From an uncultured Roseibium sp. (GTDB lineage Bacteria > Pseudomonadota > Alphaproteobacteria > Rhizobiales > Stappiaceae): DNA of 64,000 bases. A model generated the notes under the pieces. It worked only from the letters and a program-made list of their open reading frames with translations. It was not told where the DNA came from and did no database searches. Shown piece by piece: positions 8,289 through 17,274 of the stretch. Where the stretch lies: assembly GCF_963675985.1 (NCBI RefSeq), contig NZ_OY780958.1, positions 2,976,001 through 3,040,000 on the forward strand, written 5' to 3'. The translations under genes and the position numbers were made by a program. The first letter of the stretch is position 1. Every line of letters starts with the position of its first letter.

Positions 8289-9626
8289 TCAGCGAAGCGC
8301 CGTTGGCAGAGACAGCACGATCTGGGGCAAGATGACGATCAACAAAAGCGCGGTCATCTGGATCAGGACGAACGGTATGATGCCCCGATATATCGTCCCG
8401 ATCGGGATGCTGGAATCGACCCCCTTCAGATAGAACAAAGCGTATCCGAATGGCGGTGTCAGGAAGGACGTCTGCAAATTGACGGCCAGAGCAATTGCAA
8501 ACCATAGGATGACGTCGCCGGATGCCATTCCGAAGTCCAGTTTCGCAACAATCGGGGCAACGATCGGGATGACAACCAGCGTTATCTCGACCCAATCAAG
8601 AAAGAAGCCCAGTATGAAGACCAGAAACATAATGGCTGCGAACGTGTAATACGGACTGACATCGCCGAAATGGAAGATGTCCGCGACCATTGCATCCCCG
8701 CCGAGACGGCGGAACACAAGACTGAAGATCGTTGCGCCGATCATCACGAAGGCAATCATCGCCGTCGTCTTGGTGGTCTCGTAAACGGCTCGGCGCAATG
8801 TCTCCATCGATAACCCGCCGGTAACCTGCGCAAGAACAGTCGCTCCAAGGGCTCCGATTGCAGCAGATTCGGTGGGCGTGGCCACGCCCGCGATGATGGT
8901 GCCAAGTACGGAAAGAATTAGCAGCATTGGAGCCACCAGGTCGCGGATCAAAATCATTGACGCGCGCCAGAACGACTCGGCTCGAACTCGCTCGGGTGGA
9001 GGCATGCGGTGCGGACGAAAAATCGCATTCAGGAAAATATACAAGAAGTAGAGGCCCGCAAGGATCAGCCCGGGATAGATCGCTCCCATGAAAAGGTCGC
9101 CGATGGGAACGCGCAGCTGATCTCCGAGGATGATCAGCATGATAGATGGTGGAATGAGGATGCCGAGAGTGCCGGACGCAGCGACGAGGCCCGTCGAAAT
9201 TCGCATATCGTATCCGGCCGCCTTCATGGCCGGAAGCGACATCATTCCCATCAGGACAACCGAAGCGCCGATGATTCCGGTCGAAGCAGCCATTACGACG
9301 CCGATTATGACCACCGCGAAAGCGTATCCGCCCGCCATGCGTCCCGTCATTGCAGAAAGAGAATGCATCAAGCGTTCTGCAATTCCTGAACTTTCAAGCA
9401 TAAGTCCCATAAAGACAAAGAGCGGAATTGCGGCCAGAAGCCAATTGCTCAGCGTCCCCGAATAGATGCGCTGCACCCCCATGGAGAGGAAAACGGTTGG
9501 CACATCGGCAAGGAGCGCGAAGGCAATCCCGACGCCGGCAAGGACAAATCCGACCGCGTAGCCGCTGAACAGCATCACTATCAGCGCCAATAACATGGCA
9601 ATCGGCCAAGCATACTCAGCTATCAT
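8289..9626 (-). CDS. dctM: TRAP transporter large permease subunit
   Basis: 445-residue polytopic inner membrane protein with about 12 hydrophobic segments, starting MIAEYAWPIAMLLALIVMLF. The stretches GIIGASVVLMGMMSLPAM and TGLVAASGTLGILIPPSI are hallmark DctM sequences, as is the ATPTESAAIGALGA motif in the middle. With DctQ it forms the sodium-coupled translocator of a tripartite ATP-independent importer. It overlaps the dctQ end by 11 bases, which implies translational coupling. The end is followed after 22 bases by the Old Yellow Enzyme gene. Confidence 0.93.
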   Translation of the reverse strand: MIAEYAWPIAMLLALIVMLFSGYAVGFVLAGVGIAFALLADVPTVFLSMGVQRIYSGTLSNWLLAAIPLFVFMGLMLESSGIAERLMHSLSAMTGRMAGGYAFAVVIIGVVMAASTGIIGASVVLMGMMSLPAMKAAGYDMRISTGLVAASGTLGILIPPSIMLIILGDQLRVPIGDLFMGAIYPGLILAGLYFLYIFLNAIFRPHRMPPPERVRAESFWRASMILIRDLVAPMLLILSVLGTIIAGVATPTESAAIGALGATVLAQVTGGLSMETLRRAVYETTKTTAMIAFVMIGATIFSLVFRRLGGDAMVADIFHFGDVSPYYTFAAIMFLVFILGFFLDWVEITLVVIPIVAPIVAKLDFGMASGDVILWFAIALAVNLQTSFLTPPFGYALFYLKGVDSSIPIGTIYRGIIPFVLIQMTALLLIVILPQIVLSLPTALR

Positions 9627-10257
9627 TACGCAATTCCGTCTGGCTGGACTGTTCCGCGCGCTGTTGGGTTATTGTGCCGAGGGAATGGTCATGGTGTGTC
9701 TCGACCTGATCGAGATCGCCGCGACGTAACTGGCCGATGACACTGATTGCATGCACGATGGCGGAGATTCCGAGCAGCACAAAAGAAACCGGCAACGCCC
9801 CCTTGATAAGCCAATGCGCGGTGAGGCCGCCCTGGATTGATCCCTCCCCGGTTTGCCACGCCACCAGCGCGAAATGGGTCCCGTACCACCCCATTACGAT
9901 ACAGAGGGGCAAGAGCAGGAAAATATCGCCAAATATGGAAATCGCAGCTCGCGTTCGGCGCGACATGTTGAGGGCCATGAAATCCACCGTAACATGTCGA
10001 TCTTCGAAGTAGGCCCATATGCCGCCGAACAGAACGATCAAAGCGAAAATATACCACTGAAGATCCACGAGACTGTTGACCGTCAATGCCGTTCCGAAGA
10101 CTGGCAAGCGCACACCCCAGTCAACAAGAGTGGATATGCCCAGTTTCGCAGCGACAACCGAGGCTATGATCGACAGGCCCAGAGGAAGGATCAGCCACGA
10201 GATCAGCTTCCCTGGCAGGCAAAGAAGACTTTGCCCAATTGATGGTTTAGATGTCAT
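9616..10257 (-). CDS. dctQ: TRAP transporter small permease subunit
   Basis: 213 residues with four to five hydrophobic segments (about 18-45, 65-85, 105-130, 150-175), of the larger DctQ type. The sequence WYIFALIVLFGGIWAYFEDRHVTVD carries the conserved region around the acidic HVxVD motif of DctQ proteins. The start at the ATG at 10257 is preferred to a TTG six codons upstream because GGGAAAG lies 9 bases before it. The gene follows dctP after a strong hairpin at 10278-10301 that may lower its expression relative to the binding protein. Confidence 0.88.
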   Translation of the reverse strand: MTSKPSIGQSLLCLPGKLISWLILPLGLSIIASVVAAKLGISTLVDWGVRLPVFGTALTVNSLVDLQWYIFALIVLFGGIWAYFEDRHVTVDFMALNMSRRTRAAISIFGDIFLLLPLCIVMGWYGTHFALVAWQTGEGSIQGGLTAHWLIKGALPVSFVLLGISAIVHAISVIGQLRRGDLDQVETHHDHSLGTITQQRAEQSSQTELRNDS

Positions 10258-10277
10258 GGAACCAAGCTTTCCCAAAA

Positions 10278-10301
10278 GGGCGGGCTCGCAAGAGCCCGCC
10301 C
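10278..10301 (-). terminator. Intercistronic hairpin/attenuator between dctP and dctQ
   Basis: GGGCGGGCTC (10278-10287) and GAGCCCGCCC (10292-10301) form a perfect 10-bp GC stem with a 4-base loop; on the minus strand it is followed by TTTT. It lies 11 bases beyond the dctP stop codon and 20 bases before dctQ. Such a partial terminator would give more binding protein than permease, as is usual in importers. Confidence 0.8.
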
Positions 10302-10312
10302 AGATTCAGCGG

Positions 10313-11344
10313 TTAATCCTGCGCCGGAATATTTTGCAGTTTGGTCCATTCCCCAACAGTGCCCATGTAGTCGCGTAACGACTTCAAGGCTTCTGCGAAA
10401 AGCGGATCGTTTTCCGCCTGCTCGTCCATGACCTCATCCGCCGTCACCTTCAGCTTGGCAAGCACCTCATCGGGGAATCGGCGGACTTGCGTGCCTGCTT
10501 TACGAATCTCGGCCAATGCGGCGGCTTGGGAATTTACCTGATCGGCCAGGTTATACGTGATGTTCGCCTTGCACGCCTGAATGAGGATGTTCTGCTTTTC
10601 TTCGCCCATCTTTTTCCAGACATCGCCATTCACGATGATTGAGTCCCACGAGGACGGCTGATGCCAGCCCGGAAAGTAGTAGTTCTTTGCGACGCGCTGA
10701 AACCCGAGCCCTACATCGAGGGAAGGTGCGGAGAACTCGGTCGCGTCCAGTCGGCCGGTTTCAAGGCTTATGTAGATCTCGCCGACCGGAACGGTCTGCG
10801 TACTTGCCCCCAGTTTGGCCAAGGTGAGACCGCCGAGACCTGCGATCCGCATTCTCAAGCCCTTGAAGTCTTCAATCGTATTGATTTCCTTGTTGAACCA
10901 GCCACCGGCTTCAGAAATCACGAGGTGACAGGGGATAAAATGCACGTTGAACGGATCATAGGCCTTCTGGATGATTTCCATCCCGCCACCGTGGAACATC
11001 CATGCAAGCGCGATATCCGGAGAAGGACCAAAAGGCATCGAACCAACGATATTGGCCACCGGAATTTGCTTGCTCCAATAACCGCTCCAGTCGAATCCCA
11101 TATCAAGGGCGCCCGAACTTACCGCTCCGAAAACTTCAAACGGAGGAACGAAATCGCCGGCACCGTGAACTTCAATGTTCACTTCGCCATCGGTCATCGC
11201 GGATACGAGCTTCGCGAAATTCTGAGGGCTGGGGCCGATCGAAGGGACGTTCAGACCGAACGTGCTCTGCAAAGTATAGTTTTCCGCCGTCGCCAAACTC
11301 GTTGACATTATCAAGGCAGCCGCAGCCGCAGCTAGTTTTCTCAT
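10313..11344 (-). CDS. dctP: TRAP transporter periplasmic substrate-binding protein
   Basis: 343 residues. A signal peptide MRKLAAAAAALIMSTSLATA is followed by the mature DctP fold. DFKGLRMRIAGLGG contains the conserved Arg that in DctP proteins salt-bridges the substrate carboxylate, and the region GGWFNKEINTIEDFKG precedes it as in the family. The ATG at 11344 is chosen because GGGAGG lies 7 bases upstream and it starts the signal peptide; a longer frame ten codons upstream is not needed. It is the first gene of the four-gene operon. The overall pattern is close to the 2-oxo-acid-binding subgroup, but the ligand cannot be read from sequence; a carboxylate is expected. Confidence 0.9.
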   Translation of the reverse strand: MRKLAAAAAALIMSTSLATAENYTLQSTFGLNVPSIGPSPQNFAKLVSAMTDGEVNIEVHGAGDFVPPFEVFGAVSSGALDMGFDWSGYWSKQIPVANIVGSMPFGPSPDIALAWMFHGGGMEIIQKAYDPFNVHFIPCHLVISEAGGWFNKEINTIEDFKGLRMRIAGLGGLTLAKLGASTQTVPVGEIYISLETGRLDATEFSAPSLDVGLGFQRVAKNYYFPGWHQPSSWDSIIVNGDVWKKMGEEKQNILIQACKANITYNLADQVNSQAAALAEIRKAGTQVRRFPDEVLAKLKVTADEVMDEQAENDPLFAEALKSLRDYMGTVGEWTKLQNIPAQD

Positions 11345-11413
11345 CGAACATCCTCCCAATGAAATGGTACGCATAAGTGCCGACCGGACACCGCGTCACG
11401 CTAACGTCTTTTG

Positions 11414-11449
11414 ATTAGCAATATACGAATACGCTTGCAATAGACTAAT
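11414..11449. promoter_or_regulatory. Operator-like site upstream of dctP
   Basis: ATTAG (11414-11418) ... CTAAT (11445-11449) with an internal direct repeat GCAATA (11418-11423 and 11437-11442) and the core CGAATACGCTT (11426-11436) that resembles those at 1885 and 4808. It stands 69 bases before the dctP start, the right place for a repressor or activator site. Confidence 0.5.
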
Positions 11450-11450
11450 T

Positions 11451-12118
11451 CAATATCCGTCAGGCCTGTAAGTGCCGGGATATAAGTGGTCATGTTGTCT
11501 CCGTCGGGTTGATGAGTGTTGTGGTGACTTCATCTAACCCGCCAACGGAGCGGCATGGCCCTACTTTCGTCAGGGCGCGCTCGCCTCACGCGATCTCGCG
11601 CCCTTCAAAATGGCGGAACTGTCAGGTAATTGCTAAACCAGGACATCCGGCGTCTCCTTCAAGGGTACCCGGATCGTTTTCACTGACGAGTCGCTGACAC
11701 GAGGAATTGAAAACCGCCTGCCTTGGCCAAGTGAAAAACTCACAAACAATCCAAGAAATACAAATTATAAATACGGATTTAACCAAAACATTTTCGATTA
11801 GTACTTTTAAAGTGCAGGCACACTATCGCTATACTGAAATTTTATATATTAAAATTTAACAAAAGCTCCCTATTTCAAACCAATTTACAATTATTCAATC
11901 GAAAATTCACTCATATTTATTGTAATATATAAATAAAGACAGTTTAATATATCGATTTCTATACATCCACTTACAATATCGATGACATGATTGTAATTTC
12001 AACTTGCAGAACCAACACTAGGATCATACCCCAATCCGGGTATTGACCCTAGGCTGGCGGCTGCGGCTCACGCGAACGGCGCCGGTTGACGGATTGCTGA
12101 CTGATATCGGTGTCTTAT
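11451..12118. other. Intergenic region with a very AT-rich block
   Basis: No gene supported. From about 11740 to 12000 the sequence is strongly AT-rich in an otherwise GC-rich neighbourhood, with runs such as TTTTATATATTAAAATTTAA. It separates the TRAP operon from the end of the ABC operon, so it is not an obvious promoter for either protein start next to it. It could be a MucR/xenogeneic-silencer target or remnant of an insertion. Confidence 0.5.
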
Positions 12119-13015
12119 TCAGCCGGCCAGGATGTCACGAAGATCATCGCATAGCAGGTTCGAGGCATCTTCGCATTTCTGCGAAACGCCCGCATAGCTG
12201 AAGAAGCTATGGTTGAGATCCGGAAAAATGCGCAATGTCACAGGAACACCGGCAGCCTCCAGAAGCTCGGCAAATCGCTTGTTTTCCTCATGCAGGAAGT
12301 CATAAACACCCGTGCCGATGACAGCTGGAGCGACACCTGCCAGAATTGCAGCGGCAGGAGAGGCGCGCCAGTCTTGCGCAGCGACCTTGTAATTCGGGCC
12401 AAGATACTTGCGAATGACATTGTTGTTTTCACCGTCCTTGTTGCGCATGTCGCATACAGGGTAAACCAGCAACTGAGCGGCAAGCGGAACCCCCATGTCC
12501 CGGGCTCTGATCGCACAGGCTGCAGCAAGCGCGCCGCCAGCGCTGTCACCACCGACGGCCACCTTTTGAGGATTGCCCCCAAGGCCGGCAAGATTTTCGA
12601 TCACCCAGTCGAACGCGGCAAAGGCATCGTCAGTGGCCGCAGGAAAGAGATTGTCCGGTGCCAACCGGTAGTCGACATTGACCACGACGGCACCGGCCCG
12701 GTTGGCAATGCGCGAAACATGAGCATGGTGGCTGTCGAGGTCCCCAACCATCCATGCGCCGCCATGAAAATAGACCACCGTAGACGCGGCCTCGTTTCCA
12801 GCCGGGTGCACGATGCGGATTGCAATCTCACCCGCTGGGCCGGAAATCGTCTTGTCTTCAACCTTGCCAACGTCAATCTGTGGCGATGGATAAATATCCC
12901 TGCGGATAGCCCATGCCCTGCGACGCGCCTCGGCGGTCGTGTCAGCCTCGAAAGGATCGGGATATGCCCCTGACATACGCTTCCGGTCCATTTCTTCGAT
13001 TTGAGGATCAAGCAT
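12119..13015 (-). CDS. Alpha/beta hydrolase, hormone-sensitive-lipase family esterase
   Basis: 298-residue cytoplasmic esterase. Oxyanion-hole motif VVYFHGGAWMVGD at about residue 90, nucleophile elbow GGDSAGGALA at about 165, a later Asp in GVYDFLHEE and the catalytic His in DLNHSFF. Together these give the complete triad of the acetyl-esterase (Aes/HSL) class. No signal peptide. It is the last gene of the ABC importer operon, 59 bases after the binding-protein gene and behind a GC hairpin, so it probably hydrolyses the imported compound (ester, amide or lactone). Confidence 0.9.
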   Translation of the reverse strand: MLDPQIEEMDRKRMSGAYPDPFEADTTAEARRRAWAIRRDIYPSPQIDVGKVEDKTISGPAGEIAIRIVHPAGNEAASTVVYFHGGAWMVGDLDSHHAHVSRIANRAGAVVVNVDYRLAPDNLFPAATDDAFAAFDWVIENLAGLGGNPQKVAVGGDSAGGALAAACAIRARDMGVPLAAQLLVYPVCDMRNKDGENNNVIRKYLGPNYKVAAQDWRASPAAAILAGVAPAVIGTGVYDFLHEENKRFAELLEAAGVPVTLRIFPDLNHSFFSYAGVSQKCEDASNLLCDDLRDILAG

Positions 13016-13038
13016 GAATAAAACTCCATCTGAAAACA

Positions 13039-13064
13039 GGGCGGCGGCGGTTTCGCCGCCGCCC
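13039..13064 (-). terminator. GC hairpin between binding-protein gene and esterase gene
   Basis: GGGCGGCGGCG (13039-13049) and CGCCGCCGCCC (13054-13064) form an 11-bp perfect stem with a 4-base loop; read on the minus strand it is followed by TGTTTTC. It lies 10 bases beyond the binding-protein stop codon. Likely a partial terminator or mRNA stabiliser. Confidence 0.7.
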
Positions 13065-13074
13065 CAAAGGACAA

Positions 13075-14619
13075 TTACTTTTTCGCTGGTTTGACCCAGG
13101 CCAGATCGAGAACGATGCTCTGGCCAATTTCAGGCGTCTCAATATCTGACGTCGCAAAATAGGTTGCATTGATAGCCAACACGGGCATGAACCACGCCAA
13201 ATCCATCACGCGGTGATAGACTTCTTTCCATGCCTGCTTGCGAACGGAAGGGTCGGTTGTCGCCGAGGCCGCATCAATCAGCTTTGTCAGTTCATCGTCC
13301 ACTGTGCCGTAGCCGTTCAGGGAGCCTGTGGGCGCCAGGGTCTGGAATTTAGCAAGATCGGGAACGCCTGAGTTGGTGTTGAACAGCAGCGTTTCCACCT
13401 TACGGGCCAGACGGGCCTTGGTCAGGCCGCCGAAACCTTGCTTGGGATCTGCCACCAATGTAACGCCGATCTGCGAAAGCTGGGAGGCATAGGCCTGGAA
13501 CAGCGCGTCGTTCAAGGTGTTGCTGACATAGGTCGCCTTGATGGTGAGGCCATCGCCATAGCCCGCCTCCTTCAGAAGCGCTTTGGCCCTCTCGACGTCG
13601 AACGGATACATCTTTTCGTTTTCCGGATCGTATCCGTCAAAGCCCTTCACCTGGATCTGGTCCGTACCGTAGGCCAGATCTCCAAACATGGCCTTGGCAA
13701 CCAGATCACGGTCAACACCCATGTTCAAAGCCTTGCGAACGCGGATATCGGCCAACGCCTTGTTTACCTCGCCACCTCGGTCGGTCAGAACCAGACCGGC
13801 CCATTGCAAAGGCGAACTGACAATACGAATATCGGGGCCAAGCGAGTTCTTGTTTGCATTGCCGGTAAACGGATCGGAGACCAGCAGCTTGAGTTGCCCG
13901 GCTTTCAAGGCCTGAATGCCTGAGTTCTGGTCGATAAAGACCGAAATCTTGATCTTGTCCCAATAGATTTTCGACTGGTCGTAGTAATTCTTATTGGGCA
14001 GATAAGTGTAGCTCTTGCCGCTGACCGAGGCACTTGGGTCCATGACATAAGGGCCAGCACCACAGCTCTCCTGCTTCAGCCGTTCAGAGTCATCGATCAG
14101 TTCAGGGCAGATGATGGCACCTGCGTTCCAGTTCTGATCGAAGAGGCTGACAATGGCCGGGTTGGGAGAGGAGAGGTTGAGTTTGACCTTGCTGTCCGAC
14201 AGGACCTCGATCGAGCTGAGCGCTGCCAGATTGGCCGAGAACAGGCCCTTCTTGTTAACAAAATACTCAATCGACTTTTTGATGGCCGCCGCGTTGACCG
14301 GCTCTCCATTGGAGAATTTCGCGTTGGTTCTGAGGTCGAATGTCACCGATTTCGCGTCATCGGAGACTTCCCATTTTGTCGCCAGAGCAGGCGCGAGCGA
14401 GCCATCCGCCCGTGTTCGGACAAGTGGTTCATAGGTTGGCAGAAGCCAGGTGCCGGCGCGGCCATTGCCCGAAAGCGCGGGGTCAAGGCTGATCGGGCCA
14501 AACGGATTTCCCACCGTCAGAATATTCTCGGCAGCCGTAGCCTGCGGCATGGCGAACCAACCGACACTTGCGGAAAGCGCCAGCAGCGCCAGTCCTTTGC
14601 TCAATCTGGACTTAGTCAT
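13075..14619 (-). CDS. ABC transporter substrate-binding protein, family 5 (peptide/nickel type)
   Basis: 514 residues. Signal peptide of about 34 residues, starting MTKSRLSKGLALLALSASVG and ending near ATAAEN, then the SBP_bac_5 fold: ILTVGNPFGPISLDPALSG, YEPLVRTRADGSLAPALATKWEV, and FDLRTNAKFSNGEPVNA, which are the typical opening strands of DppA/OppA-like proteins. The ATG at 14619 with GGGAGGA 7 bases upstream is chosen over a 56-codon longer frame without signal-peptide character. Located after the permease and ATPase genes and before the esterase. Ligand unknown. Confidence 0.92.
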   Translation of the reverse strand: MTKSRLSKGLALLALSASVGWFAMPQATAAENILTVGNPFGPISLDPALSGNGRAGTWLLPTYEPLVRTRADGSLAPALATKWEVSDDAKSVTFDLRTNAKFSNGEPVNAAAIKKSIEYFVNKKGLFSANLAALSSIEVLSDSKVKLNLSSPNPAIVSLFDQNWNAGAIICPELIDDSERLKQESCGAGPYVMDPSASVSGKSYTYLPNKNYYDQSKIYWDKIKISVFIDQNSGIQALKAGQLKLLVSDPFTGNANKNSLGPDIRIVSSPLQWAGLVLTDRGGEVNKALADIRVRKALNMGVDRDLVAKAMFGDLAYGTDQIQVKGFDGYDPENEKMYPFDVERAKALLKEAGYGDGLTIKATYVSNTLNDALFQAYASQLSQIGVTLVADPKQGFGGLTKARLARKVETLLFNTNSGVPDLAKFQTLAPTGSLNGYGTVDDELTKLIDAASATTDPSVRKQAWKEVYHRVMDLAWFMPVLAINATYFATSDIETPEIGQSIVLDLAWVKPAKK

Positions 14620-14647
14620 TTCAATTCCTCCCTTTATGATTGTTTTT

Positions 14648-15481
14648 TCAAGATTCAACTTGCGCCCGGCGCATTTCGCGCCAGAGCGATCTCTTTTCCC
14701 GTTGCCGAATGGGGTCCGGCACGGGCGCTGCGGCAAGCAGCGTCTTCGTGTAGGGGTGCTTGGGTGCTTCCTGTATCTCGGCCGCATCGCCTTCTTCCAC
14801 GATCTCGCCTCGGTAGAGAACGATGGTCCGGTGCGAAACGTGCCGCACCACGGTCAGATCGTGGGAGATGAACAGAAGCGTGAGAGACATTTCCCTTTGC
14901 AGGTCGTTCAAAAGGTTGAGCACCTGCGCCTGTACCGAAAGGTCGAGTGCGCTGACGGGTTCGTCGCAGACAACCAGGCGCGGCCGGGCAATCACGGCGC
15001 GCGCCACGGCGATGCGTTGACGCTGCCCGCCCGAAAACTCCACCGGATAGCGGTCTGCCGTATCCAGTGGCATGCCGACGATGTCCAGAATTTCTGCGAT
15101 CTTGCGTCGAACGTCTTCCTTCGAGCGCCCGCCCGCAATCATCAAGGGCTCACTCAGCGTTTGGCCGATCGTGCGGGTTGGATTGAGTGAGCTGTAGGGA
15201 TCTTGAAAGATCACCTGCACGTCACGTCCCAGCTGCCGGCGACGCTGCCGGGAAACCTGCGTGATGTCCTCGCCATCATAGGTAACAGTTCCACTGGACG
15301 CGGCGACCTGTCCAAGAATCACCTTGCCGATCGTCGTCTTGCCGGAACCGGATTCACCGACCAGACCCAGCGTTTTACCCTCGGGAATGTCGAAACTGAT
15401 GTCCTTCAAGGCATGGTGAGTGCCAAAATAGACATTCAGGTCGCGAACCGAGAGAAGCGGTTTCTTGTCCGTGTCATTCAT
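14648..15481 (-). CDS. ABC transporter ATP-binding protein (DppF/OppF type)
   Basis: 277 residues. Walker A GESGSGKTT at about residue 45, signature EFSGGQRQRIAVARA at about 150, Walker B RLVVCDEPVSALD and the switch His in LLFISHDLTVVRH. The C-terminal tail with HPYTKTLLAAAPVPDP is the oligopeptide-transporter ATPase extension. The start ATG overlaps the stop of the upstream fusion gene (ATGA), so the two are translationally coupled. It pairs with the ATPase domain of the fusion protein to give the two nucleotide-binding domains. Confidence 0.93.
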   Translation of the reverse strand: MNDTDKKPLLSVRDLNVYFGTHHALKDISFDIPEGKTLGLVGESGSGKTTIGKVILGQVAASSGTVTYDGEDITQVSRQRRRQLGRDVQVIFQDPYSSLNPTRTIGQTLSEPLMIAGGRSKEDVRRKIAEILDIVGMPLDTADRYPVEFSGGQRQRIAVARAVIARPRLVVCDEPVSALDLSVQAQVLNLLNDLQREMSLTLLFISHDLTVVRHVSHRTIVLYRGEIVEEGDAAEIQEAPKHPYTKTLLAAAPVPDPIRQREKRSLWREMRRAQVES

Positions 15482-17274
15482 ACCTGCCCCTCCTTCAGAA
15501 CATCCTGAATGGTCGGCAGTCTCTCGCCGATGCGGGCACGATGCGGGTCGGCGGCCAGCAGAGCCCGGGTATAGGGGTGCTGCGGATGGGAAAAGATCGT
15601 GTCCACATTCGCCGTTTCCAGCTGTTTGCCTTGATACATGACCATGGCACGGTCGCAGATGTCGGCGACGACGCCCCAATCATGAGTCACGAAGAGCATC
15701 GCCATCTGGCGGCGCTCCTGCGCCAGGCGCATCAGGTCCAGAGTTTCGGCCTGAACGGTCACATCCAGCGCGGTAGTCGGCTCATCGGCAAGCAGGACCG
15801 AAGGCGCAGGCAAGAGGGCGCGGGCAATGCCGACACGCTGTGCCATCCCGCCGGAAATCTGGTGCGGATATTTCTTCATGACGTTTTCGGCGTCGGATAT
15901 CTGCACCTCGCGCAAAGCCTCCACGGCTTTTGCATGCGCGGCAGCACGACCGATAGTCTCATGCCGGCGGATGACCTCCACCAGATGGTGACCGACCGTA
16001 TAACACGGGTCGAGAGCAGCCATCGGCTCCTGAAAGATCATCGCAATGTCGCATCCACGCAGAGAGGCGAGCGTTTCCGGCCTGGTCAGATCATAGGTCT
16101 TGCCGCCGAACTGCACGGCGCCCGACATCACTTGCACACCCGCGGGCAAAAGGCCGAGAATGGCAAGGCTGCTCAACGTCTTGCCCGAGCCGGATTCACC
16201 AGCAATCCCCAATGTCTCACCGGCCAAAAGATCAAAGCACAGATTGTCGACGAGGACCTTCGCTTCCCCACCTTTCCACGTCATGATCGAAAGTCCGCGG
16301 ACGCTGAGCGCAACATTCCCGTCTACTTTTTCGGCAGACGGCAGGTGCGTGACCCTGCCGGCCATATTCTTCGGCGGACGGGAAACCGCAGTCCATCGCG
16401 CCGCCAGGCTGTCGCGTACGGAATCGCCGAGCAGACCGAAGGCCAGGATTGTCGTCGCGACGGTCAGCCCCGAGGGGACCAGCAGCCACGGGAAGTCATT
16501 GATGGACACGGAGGCGTCAAGGATCATGCCACCCCAGCTTGGGTTCGGCGGCTGAATGCCAAGGCCCAGGAAGCTGATACCGGTCTGGATCAGGATCGTA
16601 ATTGCCGCAAACACGGACAGCTGCACGGTGATGGGGCCGAGGATGCGCGGAATAACGTGGCGCCAGATGACGGCAAAATCGCTCAACCCGGCAATCCGCG
16701 CAGCTTCGATGTAAAGCTCGTTGCGCACGCCCAGTGTCACGCCACGGACGATACGGGCCGTGTTGGCCGAACCGAAGACACCGACGGTGATCATGGCCGC
16801 AAACATGTCGCGTTGAAAGATGGTCAAAATCACCAGAAGCACGATGATGTTCGGCAGTGCCATGACGATTTCGATGAACAAGCCGATCGCGCGGTCGATC
16901 CATCGTCCGAAATAGCCCGCCGCGACCCCCATGATGACGCCGAGAACGGCAGCAATGCTCAAGGCCAGGCAAATGCCCGCAACCGTGGAGCTGGTGCCTG
17001 CGATGATGCGGCTGAGAACGTCGCGACCGAATGCATCCGTGCCCAGGAGGTGGGCGGTGGAAGGATACTGCTTGATTGCCAGAAGGTCCTGGCGAAGCGG
17101 ATCATAGGGCGCCACCTGATTGGCAAAGATCGCGACCAGGATGACCATGGCCAGCCACAGGACGGAGATAAGCCCCAGCGGACGCTTGAGTACCTCAACG
17201 ATCAGCAACGTGCGGCGGCGTGGTTTCGTTGCGCGGTCCGGTTCGCGTTTGATGTCCATGATACCTTCGGTCAT
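15478..17274 (-). CDS. Fused ABC transporter permease (DppC type) and ATP-binding protein (DppD type)
   Basis: 598 residues carrying two normally separate subunits. Residues about 25-295 are a DppC-like permease with GTDAFGRDVLSRIIAG, six hydrophobic segments and the EAA loop EAARIAGLSDFAVIWRHVIP. Residues about 320-598 are an ATPase with GESGSGKTLSS Walker A, ISGGMAQRVGIARAL signature, LLADEPTTALDVT Walker B and HDWGVVADI switch. Overlaps both neighbours by 4 bases (ATGA at each junction). Such permease-ATPase fusions occur in some family-5 importers; here no stop or frameshift is seen at the junction, so it is a true fusion. Confidence 0.92.
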   Translation of the reverse strand: MTEGIMDIKREPDRATKPRRRTLLIVEVLKRPLGLISVLWLAMVILVAIFANQVAPYDPLRQDLLAIKQYPSTAHLLGTDAFGRDVLSRIIAGTSSTVAGICLALSIAAVLGVIMGVAAGYFGRWIDRAIGLFIEIVMALPNIIVLLVILTIFQRDMFAAMITVGVFGSANTARIVRGVTLGVRNELYIEAARIAGLSDFAVIWRHVIPRILGPITVQLSVFAAITILIQTGISFLGLGIQPPNPSWGGMILDASVSINDFPWLLVPSGLTVATTILAFGLLGDSVRDSLAARWTAVSRPPKNMAGRVTHLPSAEKVDGNVALSVRGLSIMTWKGGEAKVLVDNLCFDLLAGETLGIAGESGSGKTLSSLAILGLLPAGVQVMSGAVQFGGKTYDLTRPETLASLRGCDIAMIFQEPMAALDPCYTVGHHLVEVIRRHETIGRAAAHAKAVEALREVQISDAENVMKKYPHQISGGMAQRVGIARALLPAPSVLLADEPTTALDVTVQAETLDLMRLAQERRQMAMLFVTHDWGVVADICDRAMVMYQGKQLETANVDTIFSHPQHPYTRALLAADPHRARIGERLPTIQDVLKEGQV

